Below are positions 7,899 to 15,457 of a stretch of DNA of 64,000 nt, in pieces. Made by a program: the position numbers and the translations under genes. Source of the stretch: Halapricum hydrolyticum (lineage in GTDB: Archaea > Halobacteriota > Halobacteria > Halobacteriales > Haloarculaceae); NCBI GenBank assembly GCA_025517565.1, contig JAOPKD010000001.1, forward strand, positions 310,001 through 374,000, in the 5' to 3' direction. Under the pieces are notes generated by a model. It searched no databases. It worked only from the letters and a program-made list of their open reading frames with translations, and was not told where the DNA came from. Position 1 is the first letter of the stretch, and every line of letters starts with the position of its first letter.

Positions 7899-8981
7899 TC
7901 ACCTCTGGACATCCGCGAGCACCTCGTTGATCGTCTCGACGGCCTGGCGCGTCTCCGAGCGCGTGCCCGTCGTGACGCGGATGCACTCCGGGAGCCCGAA
8001 ACTCGTACAGTCTCGAACGATCACGCCCTCCCGCTGGCAGGCGTCGGCCACGGCCGAGGCGTCGCCGACCTCCACGAGGACGAAGTTCCCGCCGCTCTCC
8101 CAGGTCTCGGCCTCCAGATTCTCACGCAAGTACTCGCGGCCCCAGCGCGCGGTCTCGATCGTCTCCTCGAGGAACGCCTCGTCATCGAGGGCGGCCAGCC
8201 CGGCCCGGCAGGCGATCTCGCTGGCGGCGAAGGGCGTGTTCACGCGGGCGTAGGCGTCGCCCCACTCTTCGGGGGTGATCGCATAGCCGAGACGGATCCC
8301 GGCCAGTCCGTAGGCCTTCGAGAACGAGTGGAGCAGCGCCACGTCGTCGCGCTCGCGGACGAGGTCGATCTTGCTCGCGCGCTCGGTGAACGCCTCGTAG
8401 GCCTCGTCGACGACGACCAGCGTCTGCTCGTCGGTCTCCTCGGCGATCTGTTCGACCTCGTCGATCGTGACCTCGGAGCCGGTCGGGTTGTGCGGGCTCG
8501 TCAGGTAGACGATCCGGTGGCCGTCGTACGCGTCCAGCACGCGCTCGGGCGACTGATGGAAGTCCTCGGCCTTCGAGAGCTCGAACGTCTCGACTCGCCC
8601 GTGGTGGTACTTCGCGCTCATCCCGTGGTACGTGAAGTCCGGATCGGGCACGAGAACGGCCTGGCCGGGTTCGAGCAGGGCACGCGAGAGGTAATCGAGC
8701 GCCCCGTCGCCGCCGTTGGCCAGCCAGATCTGTTCGTCGCTGACTCCCCACCTGTCGGCGAGTTTCGCGATCAGATCGGTATGTGAGGACTTCGGATAGT
8801 AGTGGACGTCTTCGGCGACGTCACGGATCGCGTCGACGGCCTTCGGGGACGGCCCGAGGGAGTTCTCGTTCGAGGAGAGCTTGATCAGTTCGTCCGGGTC
8901 CAGTCCCAGCTCCCGGGCGACTTCTTCGATCCCTCGCCCCGCCCGATAGACGGAGTGCATCGAGAGGTCCCGTGGTTCCAT
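7899..8981 (-). CDS. hisC: Histidinol-phosphate aminotransferase
   Basis: A 360-residue class I/II aminotransferase that transfers an amino group from glutamate to imidazole acetol phosphate in histidine synthesis. Visible motifs are KLSSNENSLGPSP near the N-terminus, LTSPHNPTG, VVDEAYEAF, and the PLP lysine in SFSKAYGLAGIRLGY (Lys222). The open frame continues upstream into the palindromic element, but the ATG at 8981 gives the family N-terminus. It is the first gene of a hisC-adenylate kinase-phosphotransferase cluster. Confidence 0.93.
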   Translation of the reverse strand: MEPRDLSMHSVYRAGRGIEEVARELGLDPDELIKLSSNENSLGPSPKAVDAIRDVAEDVHYYPKSSHTDLIAKLADRWGVSDEQIWLANGGDGALDYLSRALLEPGQAVLVPDPDFTYHGMSAKYHHGRVETFELSKAEDFHQSPERVLDAYDGHRIVYLTSPHNPTGSEVTIDEVEQIAEETDEQTLVVVDEAYEAFTERASKIDLVRERDDVALLHSFSKAYGLAGIRLGYAITPEEWGDAYARVNTPFAASEIACRAGLAALDDEAFLEETIETARWGREYLRENLEAETWESGGNFVLVEVGDASAVADACQREGVIVRDCTSFGLPECIRVTTGTRSETRQAVETINEVLADVQR

Positions 8982-9049
8982 ACTCGGGGAAAGCGGACGG
9001 CGGGCCTTAAGCGTGCCCAAGCAGGCTGCACGTATCGGCAGTGCTCGCC

Positions 9050-9129
9050 ATACTGCCGGCTGTACCATTGCGAAATGATTCGCCACCCCGAGGTGGCGAA
9101 TATCTGTACGGACTCACAGTCGGCAGTAT
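9050..9129. repeat. 80-bp palindromic element, family E copy 2
   Basis: It is 95 percent identical (76 of 80) to the copy at 3561-3640. The first 61 bases match exactly, including the inner 10-base hairpin. All four differences are in the right arm, which now pairs at 13 of 16 positions. The last base, T9129, is also the final base of the TGA stop of the minus-strand membrane gene that ends at 9129. Insertion at that stop codon therefore left the reading frame intact. Confidence 0.85.
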
Positions 9130-9527
9130 CAGGCTGTGTGTGACTCTGGCCGGTGTCCACGACCGAGCAGCCAGTACGCGACGGGCAGCGAACCCGCAAA
9201 GACGATCGGCCACACCAGAAGTTGTGTGAGGGGATCGGGTGGCGCGACCAACGAGGCGATAACGAACCCCCCGAGACCGGCGACCGCGACCGCTGCAGCG
9301 TAGCGTTCTCGGCGTGATCGCGGTCGTGTGCGGTCACGGTGACGCCGCCACCAGAACGCGTAGTACAGCAGTATGACCCCCGGCGGGATCGATGCAAATA
9401 CGGCCCACAGGATCGGATGCGAGCTGTCGTGTGCCCGGGCGTCGAGCGCGACCCACGTCCCGACCGCGATCAAGACAGCGAAAAAGAGGAGCAGGCCGGG
9501 AAGGACTACCAGGCCAGCAGGGTCCAT
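9129..9527 (-). CDS. Four-helix membrane protein, function unknown
   Basis: A 132-residue protein with four predicted membrane helices (about residues 5-25, 38-58, 75-97 and 104-122). A strongly basic cytoplasmic loop, WWRRHRDRTRPRSRRER, sits between helices two and three. The ATG at 9527 is preferred over an in-frame GTG four codons upstream. The TGA stop is formed at the edge of an 80-bp palindromic element. No family recognised; haloarchaeal genomes hold many such proteins. Confidence 0.6.
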   Translation of the reverse strand: MDPAGLVVLPGLLLFFAVLIAVGTWVALDARAHDSSHPILWAVFASIPPGVILLYYAFWWRRHRDRTRPRSRRERYAAAVAVAGLGGFVIASLVAPPDPLTQLLVWPIVFAGSLPVAYWLLGRGHRPESHTA

Positions 9528-9679
9528 ACGTCTCGTCACAGTTCGAGCGATTGTAACGTTTCTGCACCGGTGCGGACTGCAGTCACGAGTTCCAGGGGCA
9601 GTCGCCTCCGTCAGGCGTTTCGCCAGCCGCGCCCTGACCGAAACGACTACGACGCCCGGCCCTGACCCTCAGGTAGGGA

Positions 9680-10315
9680 ATGCCACTGTTGATCGACATC
9701 CGGAAACTCCGGATCATTAATACGCTGATGAAACGCGGGACCGAGAACGTCACGCGATCGCTGTCGTCGCTTGCGGACGTGGACGCGAACGTCGAGATCA
9801 AGAGCCTCTCGTTCGTCGAACCGAGCGACATCGCTGCCGAGATCGGTACCGACGAGATCTACAGCGCGTCGATCGACTTGCGCGAACCGCCATACGGCGT
9901 CTTCCTGCTCACGTTTCCGCCCGAGACGGCCGTCGAGATTGCGACGCTGATGACCGGCTCACCCGTCGAAGACGGATTCAATCGCCTCCAGAAAAGCGCC
10001 CTCCAGGAGATGTGCAACATCCTCACCTCGGGGTTCATCGACGGGATCGCGAACACGCTCGGGACGACCATCGACATGGAGACGCCGGAGTTGCAATACT
10101 CAAACGGCGACGTCGTCGCCGAGAAGACGCTCTCACACGTCCGAACGGACGCGCTGTCGATCGTCCTCGATTCGATGATCGACGTGGCCGACGAGGACGC
10201 CGCGTTCAAGATCCGGATCTTTCTGGTCCCCGATCCCGGCTCGTTCGTCAACCTGCTCGATCACCTCAGCGTCGATGAGATCTCCGACCGGGCCGAGTCC
10301 GCAGGCGAGTTGTAG
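9680..10315 (+). CDS. cheC: CheC-family chemotaxis phosphatase
   Basis: A 211-residue CheC/FliY-fold protein. The active-site helix reads LQKSALQEMCNILTSGFIDG (about residues 108-127), with the family pattern S/D-x3-E-x2-N. These proteins dephosphorylate CheY-P and help set archaellum switching. Only this one helix carries the pattern clearly; the matching site in the second half is not evident, so it may be a single-site CheC. No other chemotaxis genes are within the window, so it is an orphan here. Confidence 0.85.
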   Translation: MPLLIDIRKLRIINTLMKRGTENVTRSLSSLADVDANVEIKSLSFVEPSDIAAEIGTDEIYSASIDLREPPYGVFLLTFPPETAVEIATLMTGSPVEDGFNRLQKSALQEMCNILTSGFIDGIANTLGTTIDMETPELQYSNGDVVAEKTLSHVRTDALSIVLDSMIDVADEDAAFKIRIFLVPDPGSFVNLLDHLSVDEISDRAESAGEL

Positions 10316-10362
10316 AACTTCGATCCTTCACATTCAAGGGCGCGCCGCCCTCGAACGCGAAT

Positions 10363-10818
10363 ATGGATCCTGAACTCGCCGGGCTGTACGCGCTGCATAC
10401 GCTGTTTGCCGGCCTCTGGACCGGCGGTGTCGTCTTCGTGATGTGGGCGGTCCTGCCCGTGGCTCGTGACGGCGGCCTCGACGCCGACCCGCTCGGCTCG
10501 ATCACGAGACGGGTGAAGCGGCTCTCACGGGTCAGTGCCGTCCTGCTGGCGCTGACCGGCGTCCGGATGGCGATGGTGCTCGATTACACCGAGACGGCAG
10601 TGCTCTTCGAGACGACTCGCGGGTATCTCCTCGTCGGGATGATCGCCCTCTGGCTGGTCTTGATGGGGCTCGTCGAAGTCGGCGCGAGCAAGCTGGCCGA
10701 CGGGACCGGACGGCGGAAGGTGCGGGAACCGGCCCGGAACGCTCGACCGTTCTTCCTCGGGGCGACGGTCGTCGCCGCGCTGTTGCTCGTCGACGCCGGC
10801 CTGCTCGCCGCCGTGTGA
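10363..10818 (+). CDS. Four-helix membrane protein, CopD-like
   Basis: A 151-residue protein with four membrane helices (about 8-33, 55-75, 86-108 and 128-150). The arrangement and residues such as LHTLFAGLWTGGVVF resemble the CopD/heme-copper-associated membrane proteins in which a His in helix one and Arg-rich turns line a pore, but the similarity is weak. It follows cheC by 47 bases and is probably read through from it. A T-rich run at 10843-10847 shortly after the stop may end transcription. Confidence 0.6.
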   Translation: MDPELAGLYALHTLFAGLWTGGVVFVMWAVLPVARDGGLDADPLGSITRRVKRLSRVSAVLLALTGVRMAMVLDYTETAVLFETTRGYLLVGMIALWLVLMGLVEVGASKLADGTGRRKVREPARNARPFFLGATVVAALLLVDAGLLAAV

Positions 10819-10842
10819 GGGCGCATACGGATCACCGCCGTC

Positions 10843-10847
10843 TTTTT
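10843..10847 (+). terminator. Putative T-rich terminator
   Basis: A short oligo-T tract (CTTTTTC) lies 25 bases after the stop codon of the CopD-like gene and ahead of the next promoter. Archaeal RNA polymerase terminates at such tracts. No strong hairpin precedes it. Confidence 0.4.
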
Positions 10848-10931
10848 CAGGCCCGACTGTACGGCGCGGACGACCGTTTTCCGGTATAACAGCCACGACT
10901 GGCGGGAATCCCAGGCCGGATTTGAAACAAC

Positions 10932-10938
10932 TTATATA
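10932..10938 (+). promoter_or_regulatory. TATA box for leaderless UspA gene
   Basis: The segment TTATATA is centred about 26 bases ahead of the ATG at 10961 and is preceded by a purine-rich TFB-recognition-like stretch (GAAACAA). Confidence 0.65.
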
Positions 10939-10960
10939 GCTGTATTCGAGACTGAGACCA

Positions 10961-11830
10961 ATGAGCGTCAATTCGGACGAGTGTCCGTGGCCGCAGACAC
11001 TCGATCACAGAGACATGGAGTGGCCGTCGGAGAACCAGCGTCTGCTGGTTCCGTTCCGCGAGGCCGCCAACCAGACGGAGACGAGCCTGCTCGGGGCCAG
11101 TATCGCGTTCGGAACGGATGGTGAGCTGTATCTGCTCCACGCCGTCGAGGCCGACAGCAATCCCGACCCGGACGAACTCCGGCGTGACGCGGAGACGAGG
11201 TTGGCGATCGAACAGCAGTTTCCGGTCCCGATCGTCGAGCGTCGCGAGGAGTTTTCGCCCGGACTCTTGGACACGTTCGTCGATGCCTGCTCGATAACCA
11301 GCGTCCTCGTCGACACGGAAGAGGTGAGCTTCTTCAGCCGGAACGGATCCGACCAGGCCGACGGGCTGGACTGCCACACGCTCGTCGGGACGGGCATGGA
11401 CGAGTTCGAGTCGCCGTCGACAATCCTCGTGCCGGTCGATCGGGGGCCGCACTCCGGAATCGCGACCCGGATCGCCGAGGCGATCGCGACCGCGTACGGC
11501 AGCCGCGTCGACCTGTTTCACGTGATTCCCGAAGACGCCTCCGAAGACCGGAAAGACGACGCGACGAAACTGCTCGACGCGTACAGCTACCGGATCGACG
11601 ATCGGATCGACGTCGAGTATCACGTGCTGCGCGACGCCGACCCGGCAGCGGCGATCATCGATCAGTCCCAACAGCACGATCTGACGGTGCTCGGCGCACC
11701 CGAGAAGGGGAAACTCAGGCGGTTTCTCTTCGGATCGACGGCGGATAGCGTCGTGGAAGGCGGGGATGGCGAGCCCGTCCTGGTCGCCCATCGAAACGGC
11801 ACAGAGTCGCTGATCTCCCGCTGGTTCTGA
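10961..11830 (+). CDS. Double-domain universal stress protein
   Basis: A 289-residue protein with two Usp folds. The N-terminal copy (about 25-140) is degenerate. The C-terminal copy (about 148-280) starts ILVPVDRG and ends with GAPEKGKLRRFLFGST, close to the ATP-binding pattern G-x2-G-x9-G-S but with Glu replacing the second glycine. Usp proteins bind nucleotides and modulate transporters or stress responses; no partner is adjacent. It is transcribed alone from a clear leaderless promoter and converges on the GMC oxidoreductase gene. Confidence 0.82.
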   Translation: MSVNSDECPWPQTLDHRDMEWPSENQRLLVPFREAANQTETSLLGASIAFGTDGELYLLHAVEADSNPDPDELRRDAETRLAIEQQFPVPIVERREEFSPGLLDTFVDACSITSVLVDTEEVSFFSRNGSDQADGLDCHTLVGTGMDEFESPSTILVPVDRGPHSGIATRIAEAIATAYGSRVDLFHVIPEDASEDRKDDATKLLDAYSYRIDDRIDVEYHVLRDADPAAAIIDQSQQHDLTVLGAPEKGKLRRFLFGSTADSVVEGGDGEPVLVAHRNGTESLISRWF

Positions 11831-11920
11831 CCGCCGTCGGATTGCGGACTTCCCGACGTGGCCGCGCAGCGTCAGCTGCGGACTGGAACACTCGTCGGGC
11901 AGGAACCCCGGACGTCACAG

Positions 11921-13504
11921 CTATTGTTGAGACAGCGTCTCCGCGAGGTGATCGGCGACCCGCAGTGCCAGTGCTGCGATCGTCAGCGTCGGGTTCATCG
12001 CCCCCACGCTGACGAACACGCTGCTGGAGGCGATCCAGGCGTTGTCCAGATCGTGGGTCCGACACTGCGGATCGACGACGCTCGTCTCGGGATTCGCGCC
12101 CATTCGCGTGGTCCCCATGTGGTGAGCGGCCGGACCCGTCGCGTCCCGACCGACGACCCACTCGATGTCGGCGTCGAGTTCCTCGAGAATCGATCGCTGG
12201 ATCTCGGTCGCCCGCCCGACCGCCTGTCGGTCGCGATCGCTGATCGACCAGTGGACCTGCGGCACGGGATTGCCGTGGTCGTCCGTGCGGGAGTGATCGA
12301 GCGTGATCCGGTTTTCCGGTCTGGCCTCCTGCTGGACGAGGCCGGCGACTTCGAGGGTGTTTCCATAGGTTTCTCGTAGCGTCTCCAGCAACTCGTCACC
12401 CCAGTGGTCGGCCGAAAGAGCGGTCCCGACGGGCGGCTGACCGGCGTAGTTCACCAGTTCGAGCTTGATCGGCGGGTGGTCGTCGCTGTCGTAGAACTGG
12501 TGGGACTCGGTCGTGATAAACTCGATGTGGTGCTGGCGGGTTCGCCGATCGATCGTGCCGCCGACGCGCGCGCCGAGGTGCTCGGTGAAGTAACGACCGA
12601 CCAGTCCCGAAGAGTTCGCCAGCCCGTCCGGGTAGTGATCGCTCGCAGAGAGCAACAGCAGTCGCGGGATCTCGACGCCGCCCGCGGCGAGCACGAACTG
12701 CCGGGCTTCCTGTCGATGTTCGACTCCCTCGGGCGTCGCGTAGACGGCGGCTTCGATCCGATCCGCGCTGTGTTCGAGACGCTGGACGGGCGCGCGGTCG
12801 ATCACGCGCGCCCCGTTCGCTTCGGCTTTCTCGACGTGCGCTAACGCCTCGTATTTCGCTCCGGCGGGACAGACCGGCTTGCACGTGCCAAATCCCACGC
12901 ACGTGCCGCGGCCGTCGTAGTCCTCGGAGTTGCGGGCGTTCGGTGCCGAATGGGTCGCGATCTCCAGCGACTGGCAGGCCTCCGCGAAGATCGAGTCGCT
13001 GTGGGAGGGCGGGAACGCGGCCATCGGAAACGGCTCTTCGCGCCGGGGCCCGAACGGGTTGTCGTCGGCTCCGGCGACGCCAAATTCCTGCTCCGCCTGA
13101 GCGTAGTACGGCCGGAGGTCGGCGTAGTCGATCGGCCAGGGATCGCCGCCGTTTCGCCCGTCGAAATCCCGCTCGTGGAGGCGCACGACCATCCCGTGCC
13201 AGGCCAGGGTCGTTCCGCCGACGCCCTTCGTCCGAGTGTGGTTCAGCGGATAGTGGTCCGGCCCGGCGGACGTGTAGGCGTCGCGCTCGCCGCCCACGTC
13301 CCAGACCGACTGTGGTGCGTGCGATGGTCGGAGCGACTGCTCCATGCGCTCGATTCGCTGCTCGCGGTCGAACCGCGGCCCCGCTTCCAGCACGACGACG
13401 TCGTAGCCGGCCGCCGTGAGACGGTGGGCCACCAGCGCTCCGGCCGGCCCGGCCCCGACGATACAGACGTCCACACGGTCGGACGGGCGTCGATCAGTAT
13501 CCAT
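11921..13504 (-). CDS. GMC-family flavin oxidoreductase
   Basis: A 527-residue glucose-methanol-choline type flavoprotein. The FAD motif VCIVGAGPAGALVAHRL opens the chain (residues 13-29). A GVGGTTLAWHGMVVRL segment follows, then a four-cysteine stretch GTCVGFGTCKPVCPAGAKY. The C-terminal part contains HHMGTTRMG and ASSSVFVSVGAMNPTLTI, the family's catalytic/flavin region. Substrates in this group are sugars, alcohols or gluconate-type acids, not predictable here. An iron-regulator-like inverted repeat overlaps the promoter, 11-26 bases before the ATG. Confidence 0.9.
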   Translation of the reverse strand: MDTDRRPSDRVDVCIVGAGPAGALVAHRLTAAGYDVVVLEAGPRFDREQRIERMEQSLRPSHAPQSVWDVGGERDAYTSAGPDHYPLNHTRTKGVGGTTLAWHGMVVRLHERDFDGRNGGDPWPIDYADLRPYYAQAEQEFGVAGADDNPFGPRREEPFPMAAFPPSHSDSIFAEACQSLEIATHSAPNARNSEDYDGRGTCVGFGTCKPVCPAGAKYEALAHVEKAEANGARVIDRAPVQRLEHSADRIEAAVYATPEGVEHRQEARQFVLAAGGVEIPRLLLLSASDHYPDGLANSSGLVGRYFTEHLGARVGGTIDRRTRQHHIEFITTESHQFYDSDDHPPIKLELVNYAGQPPVGTALSADHWGDELLETLRETYGNTLEVAGLVQQEARPENRITLDHSRTDDHGNPVPQVHWSISDRDRQAVGRATEIQRSILEELDADIEWVVGRDATGPAAHHMGTTRMGANPETSVVDPQCRTHDLDNAWIASSSVFVSVGAMNPTLTIAALALRVADHLAETLSQQ

Positions 13505-13514
13505 TCGCGACGTG

Positions 13515-13536
13515 TTTAGGCTACCCTAAATTTAGG
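13515..13536 (-). promoter_or_regulatory. DtxR/SirR-like operator overlapping GMC promoter
   Basis: TTTAGG-CTAC-CCTAAA (13515-13530) is a perfect six-base inverted repeat with a four-base spacer, followed at once by a third half-site TTTAGG (13531-13536). It resembles the TTAGG...CCTAA operators of metal-dependent DtxR-family regulators. It covers the position of the basal promoter of the leaderless GMC gene, so a bound regulator would block transcription. Confidence 0.55.
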
Positions 13537-13560
13537 CGTTTCCATCTCCCGGCCCCGCGT

Positions 13561-14289
13561 CTACCTGTCCTGTCGCACGTCGTGTTCGAGCGTGCCGATC
13601 CCCTCGATTTCGATCTCGACGTGGTCGCCGTCGGTCAGCGGGCCGACCCCCTCAGGGGTGCCAGTCGCGATCACGTCGCCTGGTTCGAGCGTCATGTAGG
13701 TCGTGATCTCGGCGATCAGATCGGGGATCGAGAAGATGAAGTGCTCGATCGAGGACGATTGGCGAACCTCCCCGTCGACCCGGAGTTCGATGGCGGCGTC
13801 GTCCGGGATCTCTTCGGTCAGGACGGGACCCATCGGGGCGGCGTTGTCGAAGGCCTTCCCGCGGACCCAGTTCTGTTCGCGGGACTGGTCGTCGCGGTTC
13901 GAGACGTCGTTGAAGCAGGTGTACCCGCGGATCACGTCCCCGGCGTTCTCGGGATCGACGTGCTTGCACTGTTCGTCGATGACCACGGCGAGTTCGGCTT
14001 CGTGTTCGATCTGCGCTTTTCCCTTCGGGAGCGTGATCGTCGAGCCGTGGCTGGCGACGGCGTTCGGCGGCTTGAGGAAGAGCAGCGGTCGGTCGGGCAC
14101 GTCCTCGCCGCGCTCTGCGGCGTGTCTGGCGTAGTTGCGACCCACGCAGATGATCTTCGTCGGCTCAGCCGGTGCGAGGACGTCCACCGCTTCGAGGTCG
14201 TACGCGTCGTCGCCGAAGTGGACGTGATCGTCGTGCAAGAGCCCGTTTCGAACAGTCCCGGCAGGATCGCGGAATCGAATGTCGTCCAT
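13561..14289 (-). CDS. Fumarylacetoacetate hydrolase family protein
   Basis: A 242-residue FAH-fold enzyme acting on 2-oxo acids, hydrolysing or decarboxylating acylpyruvate-like compounds. Visible motifs are KIICVGRNYARHAAE, FLKPPNAVASHGSTI, the metal ligands in IEHEAELAVVI, the aspartate in CFNDVSNRDDQ, and the C-terminal GDVIATGTPEGVGPL. The length fits the short bacterial/archaeal subgroup. It lies 56 bases upstream of the GMC oxidoreductase on the same strand, but an operator-bearing promoter sits in between. The exact substrate is unknown. Confidence 0.9.
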   Translation of the reverse strand: MDDIRFRDPAGTVRNGLLHDDHVHFGDDAYDLEAVDVLAPAEPTKIICVGRNYARHAAERGEDVPDRPLLFLKPPNAVASHGSTITLPKGKAQIEHEAELAVVIDEQCKHVDPENAGDVIRGYTCFNDVSNRDDQSREQNWVRGKAFDNAAPMGPVLTEEIPDDAAIELRVDGEVRQSSSIEHFIFSIPDLIAEITTYMTLEPGDVIATGTPEGVGPLTDGDHVEIEIEGIGTLEHDVRQDR

Positions 14290-14363
14290 ACCCTCGCTAT
14301 CGAGCGGCCGGGCAAAAGCGTACGGGACCGACTGCTTTTATCCGTCGGGGCTGAACTGGCGAT

Positions 14364-14963
14364 ATGGACGAGGAACTGGTGGCCCGGGTGCTGCCGGGCC
14401 CCGACGAGGACGGCGACGGGGGCGAGCGAACGCTCCGGGTGTTCGATCGGGAGCGATACGAACCGATCGACGTCCGGGTCGGGGCCGACGACGCTGCCGA
14501 CCTGCGACCGGGATATCTTCTCGACGCACGTCTCGACTGGTCAGAGCCCGCGCGCCTCGATGCGTTCTCGTTGCGACGGCCGACGCTGTACGCCTTCGCC
14601 GACGGGATCGATCCCGTCTTCGAGGTCGCGGCGGACCTCTGGCGGGATGCACAGGCAAAGGGGGACGGAATGAACAGCAGCGTCACCAGAAACACCGACG
14701 GTGAGGTGAACGGCGTCTGCTACGTGTTCGCTGACAGCGGGGCGGGGGACCGGTTTCGGGAGTTCCGCGAGGGGACGCGACCGCTCGAACCGCTCGTCGA
14801 CCGCGTCAACGACGCCGGGTCAGCCCCGCGCGAGGCGTTCGTCCTGCGCCCGGCCGACAGTGCGTTCGTCGTCGTGACGATCGCCCTCGAGAAAGGTGGT
14901 CACTTCGCCGACACGCTCCGGGAAACGTACGACCTGGACCGTCCCGCAGAGCCACTTGCGTAG
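14364..14963 (+). CDS. Conserved haloarchaeal protein, function unknown
   Basis: A 199-residue acidic soluble protein with no membrane segment or recognised catalytic motif. The N-terminal half is strand-rich. The C-terminal half (about 105-199) contains FADSGAGDRFREFREGTRPL and FVVVTIALEKGGHFADTLRE. Codon use is typical of the genome (strong third-position GC), supporting a real gene. It diverges from the FAH gene with a 74-base gap. I believe related proteins occur across haloarchaea as an uncharacterised family, but cannot confirm it here. Confidence 0.75.
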   Translation: MDEELVARVLPGPDEDGDGGERTLRVFDRERYEPIDVRVGADDAADLRPGYLLDARLDWSEPARLDAFSLRRPTLYAFADGIDPVFEVAADLWRDAQAKGDGMNSSVTRNTDGEVNGVCYVFADSGAGDRFREFREGTRPLEPLVDRVNDAGSAPREAFVLRPADSAFVVVTIALEKGGHFADTLRETYDLDRPAEPLA

Positions 14964-14993
14964 CCGATCAAAGTCCCTCTTGCGGCTCGGGAG

Positions 14994-15404
14994 TTACCCG
15001 GTAGTGTCCGGCACGACCGTGACGGGGACGGTCGCGGCGTCGATGACGGCCTGGGCTGCACTGCCTCGGGTTATCTCTTCGAGCAGCCCTTTCGACGTGT
15101 GGCCCATGACGATGTGCGTCACGGTCACGTCGGAGGCCAGTTCGATCACGTCCTGACCGATGCGCGGCCCGGTTCGCGCGAGCCCGTGACCGACGTATTC
15201 GAGCGAGACTGTCGCAGCGACGTCCGCGGATCGAACGCGCTCGCGGATCTCGTCGCGGATCTGCTTTGCGGTCCCGTCGGCCGTCTCCTCTTCGACCAGA
15301 TGGACGATGTAGAGGTCTTCCCCGAGCGCCTGCCCGAGTTCGATCGCCGTCTGGAGCACGCGATCCCGGAGGGGGCCGCTTGCGACTGGCACCAGAATTG
15401 TCAT
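14994..15404 (-). CDS. Universal stress protein (single domain)
   Basis: A 136-residue Usp protein. It begins TILVPVASGPLRDRVLQTA and ends with the nucleotide loop GHTSKGLLEEITRGSAAQAV, in which the G-x9-G-S spacing is kept although the second glycine of the classical motif is serine. It lies 53 bases downstream of the SLC13/RCK transporter on the same strand, a frequent haloarchaeal pairing in which the Usp protein may modulate the transporter. Confidence 0.88.
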   Translation of the reverse strand: MTILVPVASGPLRDRVLQTAIELGQALGEDLYIVHLVEEETADGTAKQIRDEIRERVRSADVAATVSLEYVGHGLARTGPRIGQDVIELASDVTVTHIVMGHTSKGLLEEITRGSAAQAVIDAATVPVTVVPDTTG

Positions 15405-15457
15405 CGTCGATAATTAGGACTGGGATCACAAAGTGGTATGCCCGCCGACGGTCTCGA

